Below are positions 36,220 to 46,704 of a DNA stretch of 64,000 nucleotides, one piece after another (the stretch's first letter is position 1; the number at the start of each line of letters is the position of its first letter). The position numbers and the translations under genes are program-made. The notes beneath the pieces are model-generated. The model was not told the origin of the DNA and ran no database searches. It saw only the letters and a program-made list of their open reading frames with translations. The DNA comes from Glaciimonas sp. CA11.2 (GTDB lineage: Bacteria; Pseudomonadota; Gammaproteobacteria; Burkholderiales; Burkholderiaceae_D), in NCBI RefSeq assembly GCF_034314045.1, contig NZ_JAVIWL010000001.1:2418001-2482000 (forward strand). The letters are read 5' to 3'.

Positions 36220-36748
36220 AGTGAAATCTCCGGTGATTCTGTCATTGGGGATTGTCGAACCGTGTTTAGCGCGACAAGCAACAACATTGTCTGAACATTT
36301 TAACGGATTCAGAACACCGTCACCCTTAAGAATCGCAGTTCCGCCGCAACTTTGTTTGGCTTTTCTTTTGTTGTGACAATGCATTGTTGGGGCCAAGGCG
36401 TTTTAAAGTTGATAACGCTAAATAACGCGGTAAAGTTGGTTTAGGGCTAATTTGTTCACATTGATAACGCTTCCTGACTGGCGTGATGATCCTGCATCGT
36501 TGATCGAAACGACGCCATCTTCCCTTATTGTCGTAGCAACGTGGGGTGGTGGGAAAATATTAGCAAAGCCCTTGGTTAGGTGACTGTTAACCTCACTTTG
36601 ATCGGCGTAATTAAAGCAAGTGGGGATTTTGGTTTGGATTATGTTGCTTAATCGTAATGCTCAAAGGCAAGTCAAGCCAAAACGGTGTTTTTGATAGGGC
36701 GAGTGGGGTAAAATAACGCCTTTTCCTCCGGACATCTGCCTGATCGAC
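36220..36748. other. Divergent promoter region between ilvE and pgk
   Basis: About 530 bases between divergent genes. TAAAAT at 36709-36714 is a possible -10 box for pgk, but no well-spaced -35 was found. No gene, hairpin with U-run or repeat was seen. Promoters of both operons must lie here. Confidence 0.45.
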
Positions 36749-37942
36749 ATGAAATTTAATCGACTGAGCGACTTGATCGCGCAAGACCAACTTCAGGGAA
36801 AGCGTGTGTTCATCCGCGCTGACCTTAACGTGCCACAAAATAACAACGGTAGTATTTCTGAGGATACCCGCATTCGCGCCTCAATTCCGGCGATCCGCAT
36901 GGCGCTCGACGCTGGTGCGGCGGTGATGGTGACCTCTCATTTAGGGCGACCGACCGAGGGCGACTTTCAGCCAGCTGACACGCTTGCACCGATTGCTGCC
37001 CGTATGGCGGAACTATTAGATCAGCCTGTCGAATTGCGTCAAAACTGGGTTGACGGTGTTGAAGTGGCGCAGGGTCAGGTTGTATTGCTAGAAAATTGCC
37101 GGGTCAATAAAGGCGAAAAAAAGAATGACGACGCGTTGGCGCAAAAGATGGCCGCCCTTTGTGACATTTACGTCAACGATGCATTTGGTACCTCGCATCG
37201 GGCTGAAGCAACAACGCACGGAATCGCCAAATTTGCACCAATTGCCTGCGCTGGCCCTTTGCTAGCTGCAGAACTGGACGCGCTTGGCAAGGCACTCAAT
37301 CAACCCGCTCGTCCTTTGGTGGCGATTGTCGCTGGCTCTAAAGTGTCGAGCAAACTGACTATACTCAAAGCGTTGTCGGATAAGGTCGATAATCTTATCG
37401 TTGGCGGTGGCATTGCGAACACGTTTTTGCTGGCAGCTGGCTTCAAAATCGGTAAATCTTTGGCAGAAGTCGATTTGGTCGATGATGCGAAGGCTATTAT
37501 TGATCTGATGGCCCAGCGCGGTGCATCGGTGCCAATTCCGGTTGACGTCGTGTGCTCTAAAGAATTTTCGGCGGCAGCAACTGCCGTTGTAAAAGACGTT
37601 AAAGACGTTGAAGATGACGATATGATTCTGGATATCGGGCCTAAAACAGCCGCTATATTGGCCGAGCAAATTGCGAAGGCTGGTACCGTGGTGTGGAATG
37701 GTCCCGTAGGCGTATTTGAATTCGACCAGTTTGGCGAAGGCACAAAAGTGCTGGCGTTGGCGATAGCAAACTCGAAAGCCTTTTCGATTGCTGGCGGTGG
37801 CGACACGCTGGCGGCGATAGCGAAATACCAGATTGCCGACAAGATTGGTTACATCTCGACCGGCGGCGGCGCTTTTCTGGAATTTTTGGAAGGTCGGACA
37901 TTGCCTGCGGTAGAAATTTTGGAACAGCGCGCTGCCGGCTAG
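36749..37942 (+). CDS. pgk: Phosphoglycerate kinase
   Basis: 397 residues with [76 protein letters not shown] and the nucleotide loop [11 protein letters not shown]. It makes ATP from 1,3-bisphosphoglycerate. It opens a plus-strand run pgk-pyk-fba-purC-purE-purK-tsaC. The 270-base gap before pyk is likely to contain a separate promoter. Confidence 0.98.
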   Translation: MKFNRLSDLIAQDQLQGKRVFIRADLNVPQNNNGSISEDTRIRASIPAIRMALDAGAAVMVTSHLGRPTEGDFQPADTLAPIAARMAELLDQPVELRQNWVDGVEVAQGQVVLLENCRVNKGEKKNDDALAQKMAALCDIYVNDAFGTSHRAEATTHGIAKFAPIACAGPLLAAELDALGKALNQPARPLVAIVAGSKVSSKLTILKALSDKVDNLIVGGGIANTFLLAAGFKIGKSLAEVDLVDDAKAIIDLMAQRGASVPIPVDVVCSKEFSAAATAVVKDVKDVEDDDMILDIGPKTAAILAEQIAKAGTVVWNGPVGVFEFDQFGEGTKVLALAIANSKAFSIAGGGDTLAAIAKYQIADKIGYISTGGGAFLEFLEGRTLPAVEILEQRAAG

Positions 37943-38213
37943 AATGCTGTTGACGTTCCGGCGCGTTGGTCATGCATTGGTAATATTTATGCGCCGGCGC
38001 TTTAGATGATGTTTCTCTTGGCGCGTGGTTCCTGACTGAATAAATGTTAAGACATTGCAGATCTTAGCGAGCAGTGAGGTAGCAATACTTAAGTAGCAAT
38101 TAGTAGGTGGGAGTGAAAATAGGGAGTAAAACTAAAATCTGCCGAAGCAGATGACTTAGCATTAACGTGGTTTTTAACGTAGTTTTAAGTACTCACTTCA
38201 CATAAAGGTTGTC

Positions 38214-39647
38214 ATGCAAAGAGCTACCAAGATCGTCGCCACTATCGGACCTGCATCAAGCGATGCCGAGACTTTAACGCGGATGTTTAACGCAGGTGTC
38301 GATGTAGTACGTTTAAATTTTTCGCATGGCAAGGCGCAGGACCATATTGATCGCGCCCTGCTGGTGCGTGAAATAGCGGCTAAGTGCGGTCGTCAGGTAG
38401 CGATCATGGCCGATTTGCAAGGTCCGAAAATTCGCGTTGGTAAGTTCGAAAATGGCAAGATTGAGCTGGTAAATGGGTCTAAATTTATACTCGATTCCGA
38501 TTGTGAACTTGGCAACCAGGATCGAGCCGGACTTGACTACAAAGCACTGCCGCGCGACCTGAAAGTTGCTGATGTGCTGTTATTAAATGATGGCCTTATC
38601 GTGTTGGTGGTTGAGCGGATAATCGGCAACGAGATTCATACCGTGGTCAAGATTGGTGGTGAGTTGTCAAATAACAAGGGAATTAATCGTCAGGGTGGCG
38701 GTCTATCTGCACCGGCGTTAACTTCTAAGGATATGGACGACATCAAGACGGCAATGAGTTTCCAGGCAGATTATGTCGCCGTATCATTCCCAAAAAACGC
38801 CACCGATATGGAAATGGCGCGGCAATTGGCGAACGTGGCTGGCGAAGCCTACAACCACAAACCGATGATGATCGCCAAGATCGAACGGGCCGAAGCGATT
38901 CCTGTTTTGCAATCGATTCTGGACGCTTCCGACGGTATTATGGTGGCGCGGGGCGATCTGGCGGTAGAAGTTGGTAATGCGGCGGTACCGGCGTTGCAAA
39001 AGCGTATGATCAGAATGGCACGTGCATCGAACAAACTCACGATTACGGCAACCCAGATGATGGAGTCGATGATTGTGAATGCAGTGCCGACACGGGCTGA
39101 AGTATCGGATGTTGCTAATGCGGTACTGGATGGCACCGATGCTGTTATGACCTCGGCAGAAACAGCATCCGGGCGTTATCCGGTAGAGACGGTGGAAGCC
39201 ATGGCGGCCATTTGTCTGGAAGCGGAAAAATCGGAAGACTGCAAGCTCGATGCCGATTTCCTGAATGTGACTTTTACCCGCATCGATCAGTCGATTGCTT
39301 ACGGCGCGCTATTTACCGCGCATCATTTGCGCGTCAAGGCAATTGCGGCGTTGACCGAATCCGGTTCGACCGCGCTGTGGATGAGTCGGCATAACATCGA
39401 TATCCCAATTTTTGCGCTTACGCCAAGCGTTCAGACCCGTCGCAAGGCCGCGCTGTATCGCAACGTAACAAGCCTGGAACTCGCCAAATCAACAGACCGT
39501 GAAGCGGTCCTGAAAGATGCGCAACATCTGCTGGTGGCGCAAGGCGCGGTACAACCCGGTGATCTCGTGGTGTTGACGTGGGGTGAGCCAATGGGCCAGA
39601 TCGGCGGCACGAATGCATTCAAAATCATGAAGATCGGTGAATACTGA
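38214..39647 (+). CDS. pyk: Pyruvate kinase
   Basis: 477 residues: TKIVATIGPASSDAETLTRM, VRLNFSHGKAQDH, MADLQGPKIRVGKF, SKDMDDIKTA, MIAKIERAEAI, the active-site IMVARGDLAVEVG and the late EPMGQIGGTNAFKIM. It converts phosphoenolpyruvate and ADP to pyruvate and ATP. It ends 42 bases before fba and is probably co-transcribed with it. The length is typical of the bacterial PykA type. Confidence 0.98.
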   Translation: MQRATKIVATIGPASSDAETLTRMFNAGVDVVRLNFSHGKAQDHIDRALLVREIAAKCGRQVAIMADLQGPKIRVGKFENGKIELVNGSKFILDSDCELGNQDRAGLDYKALPRDLKVADVLLLNDGLIVLVVERIIGNEIHTVVKIGGELSNNKGINRQGGGLSAPALTSKDMDDIKTAMSFQADYVAVSFPKNATDMEMARQLANVAGEAYNHKPMMIAKIERAEAIPVLQSILDASDGIMVARGDLAVEVGNAAVPALQKRMIRMARASNKLTITATQMMESMIVNAVPTRAEVSDVANAVLDGTDAVMTSAETASGRYPVETVEAMAAICLEAEKSEDCKLDADFLNVTFTRIDQSIAYGALFTAHHLRVKAIAALTESGSTALWMSRHNIDIPIFALTPSVQTRRKAALYRNVTSLELAKSTDREAVLKDAQHLLVAQGAVQPGDLVVLTWGEPMGQIGGTNAFKIMKIGEY

Positions 39648-39689
39648 TTCATCGACGCACACCTATTTTATTACTATCGGAGTATCAAT

Positions 39690-40754
39690 ATGCCTCTCGT
39701 ATCCATGCGTCAATTGCTCGATCATGCAGCTGAAAATAGTTATGGTATCCCAGCGTTCAACGTTAATAATCTGGAACAAATCACCGCGATCATGGAAGCC
39801 GCCGATGAAGTCGGCGCACCGGTCATCATGCAAGCTTCGGCTGGCGCACGCAAATATGCTGGCGAAGCATTTTTGCGTCACCTGATTGAGGCAGCGGTTG
39901 AAGCCTACCCGCACATTCCCGTAGTGATGCATCAGGATCACGGCCAGACGCCATCGGTCTGTATGGCGGCGATTCGTTCGGGCTTTACATCGGTGATGAT
40001 GGACGGCTCATTGACCGCAGACGGTAAAACGGTTGCGAGTTACGAATACAACGTCGAAGTATCACGTAAAGTCGTTGAATTTTCGCACGCCATTGGTGTG
40101 ACGGTTGAAGCTGAACTGGGCGTGCTAGGCTCTTTGGAAACCATGATGGGTGACAAAGAAGACGGTCACGGCGCCGATGGCAAAATGACGCGTGAACAGT
40201 TGCTGACTGACGTTGCTCAGGCAGCAGATTTTGTTCAGAAAACACAATGTGATGCACTGGCAATTGCGATTGGTACTTCGCATGGCGCTTACAAATTTTC
40301 GCGCAAGCCAACGGGCGATATTCTGGCCATCGAGCGTATCAAGGAAATCCACGTACGTATCCCAAATACCCATCTGGTGATGCACGGCTCTTCGTCGGTG
40401 CCGCAAGAATTGTTAGCGGAAATTCGTGAATTTGGTGGCGATATGAAAGAAACCTACGGTGTTCCAGTTGAAGAGATTCAGGAAGGTATTCGTCACGGCG
40501 TTCGCAAGATCAATATCGATACCGATATCCGTCTGGCAATGACCGGTGCGATTCGCCGCTATTTGATTGAAAATCCAAGCAAATTTGATCCACGTGATTA
40601 TCTGAAGCCAGCACGTGAAGCGGCTAAAGCAGTGGTAAAGGCGCGTTTCCTGGCGTTCGGTTGTGAAGGTATGGCCGCCAAGATCAAACCAATGTCATTG
40701 GAAAAAATTGCAGACAAGTACAAAAAAGGCGAACTTTCCCAGATCGTTCAATAA
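39690..40754 (+). CDS. fba: Class II fructose-bisphosphate aldolase
   Basis: 354 residues, zinc-dependent class II type. Motifs: [32 protein letters not shown] with a metal-site His, [43 protein letters not shown] and [11 protein letters not shown]. The motif [11 protein letters not shown] near the end is typical of the long class IIB branch. It splits fructose 1,6-bisphosphate in glycolysis and works in reverse in gluconeogenesis. It is followed by a terminator-like hairpin. Confidence 0.97.
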   Translation: MPLVSMRQLLDHAAENSYGIPAFNVNNLEQITAIMEAADEVGAPVIMQASAGARKYAGEAFLRHLIEAAVEAYPHIPVVMHQDHGQTPSVCMAAIRSGFTSVMMDGSLTADGKTVASYEYNVEVSRKVVEFSHAIGVTVEAELGVLGSLETMMGDKEDGHGADGKMTREQLLTDVAQAADFVQKTQCDALAIAIGTSHGAYKFSRKPTGDILAIERIKEIHVRIPNTHLVMHGSSSVPQELLAEIREFGGDMKETYGVPVEEIQEGIRHGVRKINIDTDIRLAMTGAIRRYLIENPSKFDPRDYLKPAREAAKAVVKARFLAFGCEGMAAKIKPMSLEKIADKYKKGELSQIVQ

Positions 40755-40823
40755 AGACTGATTTAAGATCGGACACGCGTGGTGAGCGGAGCGCGATGGT
40801 AGAAGCAATAATGGAGAATGCGG

Positions 40824-40866
40824 AATAGGCCTTAATGTGAATTTTTATGTGGCCTATTTTGTATTT
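40824..40866 (+). terminator. Likely terminator after fba
   Basis: An 8-bp stem AATAGGCC/GGCCTATT (40824-40831 and 40851-40858) with a 19-base AT-rich loop is followed by TTGTATTTTATTT. The long loop is unusual but the T-rich tail supports termination. Confidence 0.6.
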
Positions 40867-40991
40867 TATTTATCCTTCAATCTGTCGCTTTTGTGCCTAC
40901 CCGCAAACCGATCTTAAAAATGTCAGTGAACGTGTAACAAGCTGGTGAACATGCAATAAATCGTTGAATGCGTAATAATCGACATTAAAAG

Positions 40992-41021
40992 ACCAGGCGG
41001 AGATTATTCTCCCCGCCTGGT
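40992..41021 (+). terminator. Hairpin 20 bases upstream of purC
   Basis: A 9-bp stem ACCAGGCGG/CCGCCTGGT with a 12-base loop is followed by TTCTACTTTT, then the purC ATG at 41041. It could be a second terminator, an attenuator, or a 5' UTR structure affecting purC translation. Confidence 0.55.
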
Positions 41022-41040
41022 TTCTACTTTTGGAACCACC

Positions 41041-41937
41041 ATGACAAGCCTATATAAATCTTCCATTAAGTCGTTGCCACTGCTGGGTACCGGAAAAGTG
41101 CGCGACAACTACGCGGTCGGCACTGATAAAATTTTGATACTGACCACAGACCGCTTATCTGCCTTTGATGTCGTGATGAGTGAGCCGATTCCCGGCAAAG
41201 GCAAGGTATTGAATCAGATGAGTGATTTCTGGTTTGAGAAACTGGCTGGCATCGTACCGAACCATCTGACGGGCATTGCACCCGAAAGCGTCGTTGCGCC
41301 GGATGAAGTGGATCAGGTTCGTGGTCGTGCAGTTGTTGCAAAGCGTCTGGAGCCAATCATGGTCGAGGCGGTGGTGCGTGGTTATATCATTGGTTCGGGA
41401 TGGAAAGATTACCAGGCAACCGGTGCAATTTGCGGCGTGACTTTACCCGCTGGATTGCAACAGGCAGCAAAACTGGATGAGCCAATTTTCACGCCAGCGG
41501 CCAAAGCCGAAATGGGTGAGCATGATGAAAACATTAGTTACGACGATATGGAGCGCCGGATCGGTACTGAACTCTCGGCTAAAATTCGTGAAATCAGTAT
41601 TGAGTTATACAAAACCGCAGCCGAATACGCTGCCACGCGTGGCATTATCATCGCTGATACCAAATTTGAATTCGGTCTCGACCAACAGGGCGTGTTGCAT
41701 TTGATGGATGAAGTGTTGACGGCTGATTCGTCGCGTTTCTGGCCTGCAGAAAGTTACGCGGTCGGCATTTCTCCGCCATCATTTGACAAGCAGTTTGTGC
41801 GTGATTATCTTGAGACAGTCACAAGTTGGCACAAGACAGCACCCGCGCCAGCATTGCCGGTCGATGTCATCGAAAAAACCGGTGCGAAATATCGGGAGGC
41901 GTTAGAAAGCCTGACCGGTCAAAAACTGAAGGAGTAA
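41041..41937 (+). CDS. purC: SAICAR synthetase
   Basis: 298 residues. Motifs: [67 protein letters not shown]-like ([12 protein letters not shown]), IADTKFEFG and [15 protein letters not shown]. It joins aspartate to CAIR in step 8 of purine synthesis. The stop overlaps the purE start (TAATG). Close coupling with purE and purK puts successive steps of the pathway together. Confidence 0.97.
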   Translation: MTSLYKSSIKSLPLLGTGKVRDNYAVGTDKILILTTDRLSAFDVVMSEPIPGKGKVLNQMSDFWFEKLAGIVPNHLTGIAPESVVAPDEVDQVRGRAVVAKRLEPIMVEAVVRGYIIGSGWKDYQATGAICGVTLPAGLQQAAKLDEPIFTPAAKAEMGEHDENISYDDMERRIGTELSAKIREISIELYKTAAEYAATRGIIIADTKFEFGLDQQGVLHLMDEVLTADSSRFWPAESYAVGISPPSFDKQFVRDYLETVTSWHKTAPAPALPVDVIEKTGAKYREALESLTGQKLKE

Positions 41938-42446
41938 TGATGGACGCAAGCCAAAAAGAATCACCGCTGATCGGTGTGGTCATGGGTTCGTCCTCTGACT
42001 GGGATGTGATGCAACACGCCGTCGCGATATTGACGGAGTTTGGCGTCGCGCATGAAGCGCAGGTGATTTCCGCACATCGCATGCCGGATCAGATGTTTGC
42101 CTATGCCGAGACAGCGCGTGAGCGTGGCTTGCGGGCGATCATTGCTGGTGCGGGTGGCGCTGCGCATCTGCCCGGCATGATCGCGGCTAAAACCATCGTA
42201 CCGGTGCTGGGTGTGCCGGTGCCCTCAAAGTATTTGCGGGGCGAAGATTCGTTGTTGTCGATCGTCCAGATGCCCAAAGGGATTCCGGTGGCAACCTATG
42301 CAATTGGTGAGGCCGGTGCGGCAAATGCAGCTTTGTCTGCGATAGCAATGTTGGCTTGCACTGATGATGTGCTAGCCGAAAAGTTGCTGTCGTTTCGCGC
42401 CAAACAGACGCAGTCAGCACTTGACATGACATTACCTCCGGCGTGA
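41937..42446 (+). CDS. purE: N5-CAIR mutase
   Basis: 169 residues from ATG 41937, overlapping the purC stop; a second ATG follows directly. Class I PurE motifs: GVVMGSSSDWDVMQHAV, AHRMPDQMFAYAETA, AIIAGAGGAAHLPGMIAAKTIVPVLGVPVPSKYL, SLLSIVQMPKGIPVATYAIG. It rearranges N5-CAIR, the PurK product, to CAIR, the PurC substrate. Confidence 0.97.
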   Translation: MMDASQKESPLIGVVMGSSSDWDVMQHAVAILTEFGVAHEAQVISAHRMPDQMFAYAETARERGLRAIIAGAGGAAHLPGMIAAKTIVPVLGVPVPSKYLRGEDSLLSIVQMPKGIPVATYAIGEAGAANAALSAIAMLACTDDVLAEKLLSFRAKQTQSALDMTLPPA

Positions 42447-42485
42447 GCCGTTAGCAAAACTCGATCAAACTAACAAGAAGCAAGT

Positions 42486-43691
42486 ATGAAGCAAACTTTA
42501 CCTTTGAATGATACGGCCTTGATTCCAGCGACGACGCCGGCTACATGGCTTGGTGTGATGGGTGGCGGTCAGTTGGGGCGCATGTTTGCACACGCGGCGC
42601 AAGCAATGGGTTATAAGGTTGCGGTGTTGGAACCTGCTCAGGATTGTCCCGCCGCTCACGTTGCGGAGCGGCACGTTTTGGCAGATTACGATGACGAAGT
42701 TGCTCTGGCAGAACTGGCCGCGTTATGTGTGGCCGTAACGACAGAGTTTGAAAATGTGTCGCATCATAGTCTGGCATTTTTAGCCGAAAGTACCTTCATC
42801 GCACCGAAGGCTGCGTGCGTTTCCATCGCGCAGGATCGCATCGTAGAAAAAGAGTTCTTCACGCAATGCAGCGTCCGTTCAAAAGTACTTCCTGCACCCT
42901 ATAAAAGCATTGCGTCACTGGCTGACATTGACAGCGTACCTGCCGATCTCTTCCCCGGAATATTGAAAACAGTCCGCTTGGGTTATGACGGCAAGGGGCA
43001 ATCCCGGGTGACTGATTTGGATGCGTTACGTGCAGCCTATTCGGAAATGAACGGCGTCCACTGCGTCCTAGAAAAAATGCTGCCATTGGCATATGAAGTG
43101 TCGGTATTGGTTGCGCGCGGCGTGGACGGGCAGGCCGTCGTGTATCCGATTGCGGAGAACGTCCATCGCGACGGCATCTTGTTCACGACGACTGTGCCAG
43201 GACCAAATGTCGGTGTGGAAGCGGCGGAGCGCGCACAAAATGCGGCGCTGGCAATCATTGAGCAGCTTGGTTATGTTGGCGTACTATGCATCGAATTTTT
43301 TGTGTTGGCAGACGGTTCGCTGGTGGTCAACGAGATGGCGCCGCGTCCGCATAATAGCGGTCATTACACTATCGACGCATGCATTACGAGCCAGTTTGCA
43401 CAGCAGGTTAGGGCGATGGCACGGATGCCACTGGGGGATGTAAGACAGCACTCTCCTGCGATCATGCTAAATATTTTGGGTGACGTTTGGTTTGACGCGG
43501 GCAGCGATGAGGCTCGCGAACCAGCCTGGGATAAGATCGCGGCGCTTCCCGGTGCAGCGCTGCATTTATATGGCAAAACGGAAGCCCGCCGCGCCCGCAA
43601 GATGGGCCATATCACCTTCGTCGCCCCGAGTCTGGCCCAGGCAAATGCGCAACTGGTTACCGCTTGCGCTATTCTAGGTATTGTTTTGTAA
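42486..43691 (+). CDS. purK: N5-CAIR synthetase
   Basis: 401-residue ATP-grasp enzyme. Motifs: [110 protein letters not shown]. It carboxylates AIR using ATP and bicarbonate. The stop overlaps the next start (TAATG). Confidence 0.97.
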   Translation: MKQTLPLNDTALIPATTPATWLGVMGGGQLGRMFAHAAQAMGYKVAVLEPAQDCPAAHVAERHVLADYDDEVALAELAALCVAVTTEFENVSHHSLAFLAESTFIAPKAACVSIAQDRIVEKEFFTQCSVRSKVLPAPYKSIASLADIDSVPADLFPGILKTVRLGYDGKGQSRVTDLDALRAAYSEMNGVHCVLEKMLPLAYEVSVLVARGVDGQAVVYPIAENVHRDGILFTTTVPGPNVGVEAAERAQNAALAIIEQLGYVGVLCIEFFVLADGSLVVNEMAPRPHNSGHYTIDACITSQFAQQVRAMARMPLGDVRQHSPAIMLNILGDVWFDAGSDEAREPAWDKIAALPGAALHLYGKTEARRARKMGHITFVAPSLAQANAQLVTACAILGIVL

Positions 43692-44827
43692 TGAATGTGC
43701 CATCTGATCCTCGTTTGAACTCTGGCATGCCTGAGCTTGCTTCTAAAGCCGCCCCTAAAGACGCTTCTAAAGCTGGCTCTACAACCTCAACCGACGCTTT
43801 GATCATTGATATCAAGGCGATCCAGCGTGCGGCGCGCATGTTGGAAGCGGGTGAGTTGGTTGCGTTTCCAAGTGAGACGGTCTACGGTCTTGGTGCAGAC
43901 GCAGAAAATCCCGCAGCGGTAGCGAATATTTACGCAGCCAAAGGGCGCCCTTCAAATCATCCTGTCATCGTGCATATCGCACCGGAGGCAGATCTTGGCT
44001 TTTGGGCGCAGGCTATTCCACCGCAAGCGTATCAGTTGATTACGGCATTTTGGCCTGGACCGCTGACGCTGATTTTGCAGCGTGCAGATCATGTTTCCAG
44101 TGCGCTTTCCGGCGGGCAGACTTCCATTGGTATTCGCTGTCCTTCGCATCCTGTTGCGCAAGCTTTGCTGCGCGAGTTCAAAGCTGGGAAGGGCGGCATT
44201 GCGGGTCCATCTGCCAACAAATTCGGTCACGTCAGTCCCACCACTGCGCAGCACGTACGCGATGAATTTGGTGACGGGGTCAACAGCCCCATTGCGTATG
44301 TGTTGGACGGTGGGCAGAGCGAGGTCGGGATTGAGTCCACCATCATCGACTTATCCCGAATAGCGACTCATGGACCGGTGCTTTTGCGACCTGGCGACAT
44401 CAGTACAGCAGAAATCGCCGCAGTGTTAGGCGCACCCGTTCACGCCGCAGATAGTGGTGCACCGCGTGCCTCAGGGACGCTGGAATCACATTACGCGCCA
44501 CTAACACCGGTATTACAGATAGCGCCGGTGGATTTGCTGGCAGCTTTATCGCAAATGCATCAAGATGGACAACGACTGGCTTTGATTTCTTACTCGGCTG
44601 GCGCGGAGAAAACTGTCCCGCTAGTCGCTCACTATCCGATGCCTGAAGCTCCGCATGGCTATGCTCATAATTTATACGCCGCCTTGCGTGACCTTGATCA
44701 AGCCGGGGCCGATATGATTGTCGTCGAGGCACCGCCTCAGGACAATGCCTGGCAGGGCATTAACGATCGCCTGCGCCGCGCCGCATATGCTTTGACAGAT
44801 AAATTTTCCCAATACAAGCATCTGTAG
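43691..44827 (+). CDS. L-threonylcarbamoyladenylate synthase, Sua5 type
   Basis: 378 residues from ATG 43691, which overlaps the purK stop. A short Ala/Lys/Ser-rich tail precedes the YrdC domain (about 38-240: LVAFPSETVYGLGADAENPAAVANIYAAKGRPSNHPVIVHI, SIGIRCPSHPVAQALL, GPSANKFGHVSPT, ESTIIDLS), followed by a linker (ASGTLESHYAPLTPV) and the C-terminal Sua5 domain. It makes threonylcarbamoyl-AMP for the t6A37 tRNA modification. The full-length Sua5 form is present rather than the short TsaC form. It closes the purine run. Confidence 0.94.
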   Translation: MNVPSDPRLNSGMPELASKAAPKDASKAGSTTSTDALIIDIKAIQRAARMLEAGELVAFPSETVYGLGADAENPAAVANIYAAKGRPSNHPVIVHIAPEADLGFWAQAIPPQAYQLITAFWPGPLTLILQRADHVSSALSGGQTSIGIRCPSHPVAQALLREFKAGKGGIAGPSANKFGHVSPTTAQHVRDEFGDGVNSPIAYVLDGGQSEVGIESTIIDLSRIATHGPVLLRPGDISTAEIAAVLGAPVHAADSGAPRASGTLESHYAPLTPVLQIAPVDLLAALSQMHQDGQRLALISYSAGAEKTVPLVAHYPMPEAPHGYAHNLYAALRDLDQAGADMIVVEAPPQDNAWQGINDRLRRAAYALTDKFSQYKHL

Positions 44828-45090
44828 TGGCTTTGAGGAAAAAATACCACACCCCAAGTATAGTCAAAAAGATTTAAAGCTGGCATAGTGCTTAAAGAAG
44901 AATAGCACGCACGTTCTTTTTAATGGCAAAGTGTAATGATGAATTGCGACAATATCATCTAATAGCTATATGCCTATAACTAAAAATAAATAATAATAGA
45001 GCGCCGCCGGATTAATCCTTGTTCATTGGCAGGCGCCGAAATAGTAATGACAGTAGTTGCAGGGAACAAAACCCAACGCACTATTTACAT

Positions 45091-45104
45091 TTGATTTAAG
45101 TCAA
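45091..45104 (+). promoter_or_regulatory. FNR/ANR-like box upstream of ompW
   Basis: TTGATTTAAGTCAA fits the FNR-family pattern TTGAT-N4-ATCAA with one mismatch. ompW is regulated by FNR in E. coli. However, the site ends 15 bases before the start codon and touches the ribosome site, which would suit repression rather than activation. Confidence 0.4.
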
Positions 45105-45119
45105 TCCTGGAGAAGACGC

Positions 45120-45845
45120 ATGAAGAAACATTTTTCTGTACTACCAAAAATCGCAGCGTTAACCTTGCTGACAATGGCTGCTTTACCCGCTATGGCGCAG
45201 CAGGCTGGCGATAATATTGTTGGCTTGGGTTGGTTTCATTTGGCACCACAGGACTCAAGTCAAAACCTGAGTGTTTCTGGCCAAACTATTCCCAATACTG
45301 GCGCTGGTGTTGGCAATGCAGACACTCTCGGTTTGCAATTCAGTCATTTCTTTACCGATAATTGGGTGTTATCTGCCGATGCCGGAATACCGCCAAAATT
45401 CAAACTGGATGGCCAAGGCATTCTTCAAGGAACCCATATCGGTTCGGCTAAGCAGTGGAGTCCAGCGGTTTTGGTCAAATATTACTTCGGTGATAAAAAT
45501 AGCCAATTTCGTCCATTCGTAGGTGCTGGTGCTACGTATGTCTGGTATACCGATGTGCAATTGGATAATGGTTTTCAACAGAAGTTGAGCGGCGTTATCA
45601 GTCGCGGTCAAACCGGTGCTTTGCGTACCAGCGCTGATTTAAGCAGTTCTTTGGCACCCGTTATCAGTGCCGGTGCTAGCTACAATTTCGATGCGCATTG
45701 GTCTGTCGGTCTCTCGGTTTCTTACATTCCGTTGAAAACAAGAGCCGACTTGACTACAAGTACGCCAAGTGGCGATGTGCACAGCACTACGAAGCTGACA
45801 CTAGACCCTATCGTCAGCTTCTTGTCAGTTGGTTACAAATTTTAA
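45120..45845 (+). CDS. ompW: OmpW family outer-membrane protein
   Basis: 241 residues from ATG 45120 (GGAGAAG ribosome site). A Sec signal (ending ALPAMAQ) is followed by the OmpW eight-stranded barrel: NIVGLGWFHLAPQDSS, TLGLQFSHFFTDNWVLSADAGIPPKFKLDGQG, QWSPAVLVKYYFGD, RPFVGAGATYVWYTD, WSVGLSVSYIPLKT and a C-terminal VGYKF ending in Phe. OmpW proteins form small hydrophobic channels. It is monocistronic and followed by a strong terminator. Confidence 0.95.
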   Translation: MKKHFSVLPKIAALTLLTMAALPAMAQQAGDNIVGLGWFHLAPQDSSQNLSVSGQTIPNTGAGVGNADTLGLQFSHFFTDNWVLSADAGIPPKFKLDGQGILQGTHIGSAKQWSPAVLVKYYFGDKNSQFRPFVGAGATYVWYTDVQLDNGFQQKLSGVISRGQTGALRTSADLSSSLAPVISAGASYNFDAHWSVGLSVSYIPLKTRADLTTSTPSGDVHSTTKLTLDPIVSFLSVGYKF

Positions 45846-45921
45846 ATAATTGCTCAAGTTCGGCCCTGAAAGGGCTGAAGTAAAGGCTGGAACAACGGTT
45901 GAACTTAGGGCCGGACTAAAA

Positions 45922-45948
45922 AACCTCGATCATATCGAGGTTTTTTTT
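45922..45948 (+). terminator. Rho-independent terminator after ompW
   Basis: A 9-bp stem AACCTCGAT/ATCGAGGTT with a CAT loop is followed by a run of eight T (45941-45948, two of them in the stem). A strong terminator. Confidence 0.92.
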
Positions 45949-46058
45949 ACGCCAGATTTCTGGAATACCGAAATCTGTGAAATCATGAGGGAAAGTATGC
46001 ACGTGGGCACGGAGTACGTTAAAGTCACTATTAATGATAAATCCACAGGGGAATGCGT

Positions 46059-46589
46059 ATGGCTAACGAAACTGCAGTGTTAGGCGGTGGTTGCTTTTGG
46101 TGTCTTGAAGCTGTTTATCAGGAAATCAAAGGAGTCGAACATGTTGAGTCCGGTTATACCGGCGGGCATATCGTGGAGCCGACTTATGAACAAGTGTGCG
46201 ATGGCACTACTGGCCATGCAGAAGTGGTGTTAATCAACTTTGATAATGAAATCATTTCTTTTCGTGCATTGCTGGAGATATTTTTTACGATACATGATCC
46301 CACTACACTTAACCGGCAAGGCAACGATATCGGGACGCAATATCGTTCGGTTATCTATTATCAGTCGCCGGAACAAAAAGAAACCGCTAAGCATGTATTG
46401 GCAGAGATGGCGTGCGTATGGGATGCACCAATTGTGACAGAACTATCGCCTGTTGAAATCTATTTCAAGGCCGAAGACTATCACCAGAACTATTTCAAAC
46501 AACACCCGCTTCAAGGATATTGCGCGTTTGTCGTGGCGCCAAAAGTTGCCAAACTGCGGAAAACCTTTATGGATAAGGTCAAAGCTTAA
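46059..46589 (+). CDS. msrA: Peptide methionine (S)-S-oxide reductase
   Basis: 176 residues from ATG 46059, with an AGGGGAA ribosome site. The active-site motif GGGCFWCLEAVYQEIKG (catalytic Cys12) is followed by VESGYTGGHIVEPTYEQVCDGTTGHAEVV and IGTQYRSVIYYQSPEQ. It repairs oxidised methionine in proteins. It stands alone between ompW and a sensor kinase gene. Confidence 0.96.
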   Translation: MANETAVLGGGCFWCLEAVYQEIKGVEHVESGYTGGHIVEPTYEQVCDGTTGHAEVVLINFDNEIISFRALLEIFFTIHDPTTLNRQGNDIGTQYRSVIYYQSPEQKETAKHVLAEMACVWDAPIVTELSPVEIYFKAEDYHQNYFKQHPLQGYCAFVVAPKVAKLRKTFMDKVKA

Positions 46590-46704
46590 TAGCGTGCTGT
46601 TTGACGTACGACGCAACCATTTTGTAGGAACAAAAATCTGACCAGGATTCATCCGGTCAGCACGTCCATACCGACTAAAAAACAAGCTCCTATTAGGAAT
46701 TGAC

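Noticed and set aside
37958..37997. CCGGCGC/GCGCCGG inverted repeat after pgk
   Set aside because: The loop is long (26 bases) and no U-run follows, so I do not call it a terminator.
45850..46083. 77-codon plus-strand frame between ompW and msrA
   Set aside because: It reads straight through the ompW terminator and overlaps the msrA start.
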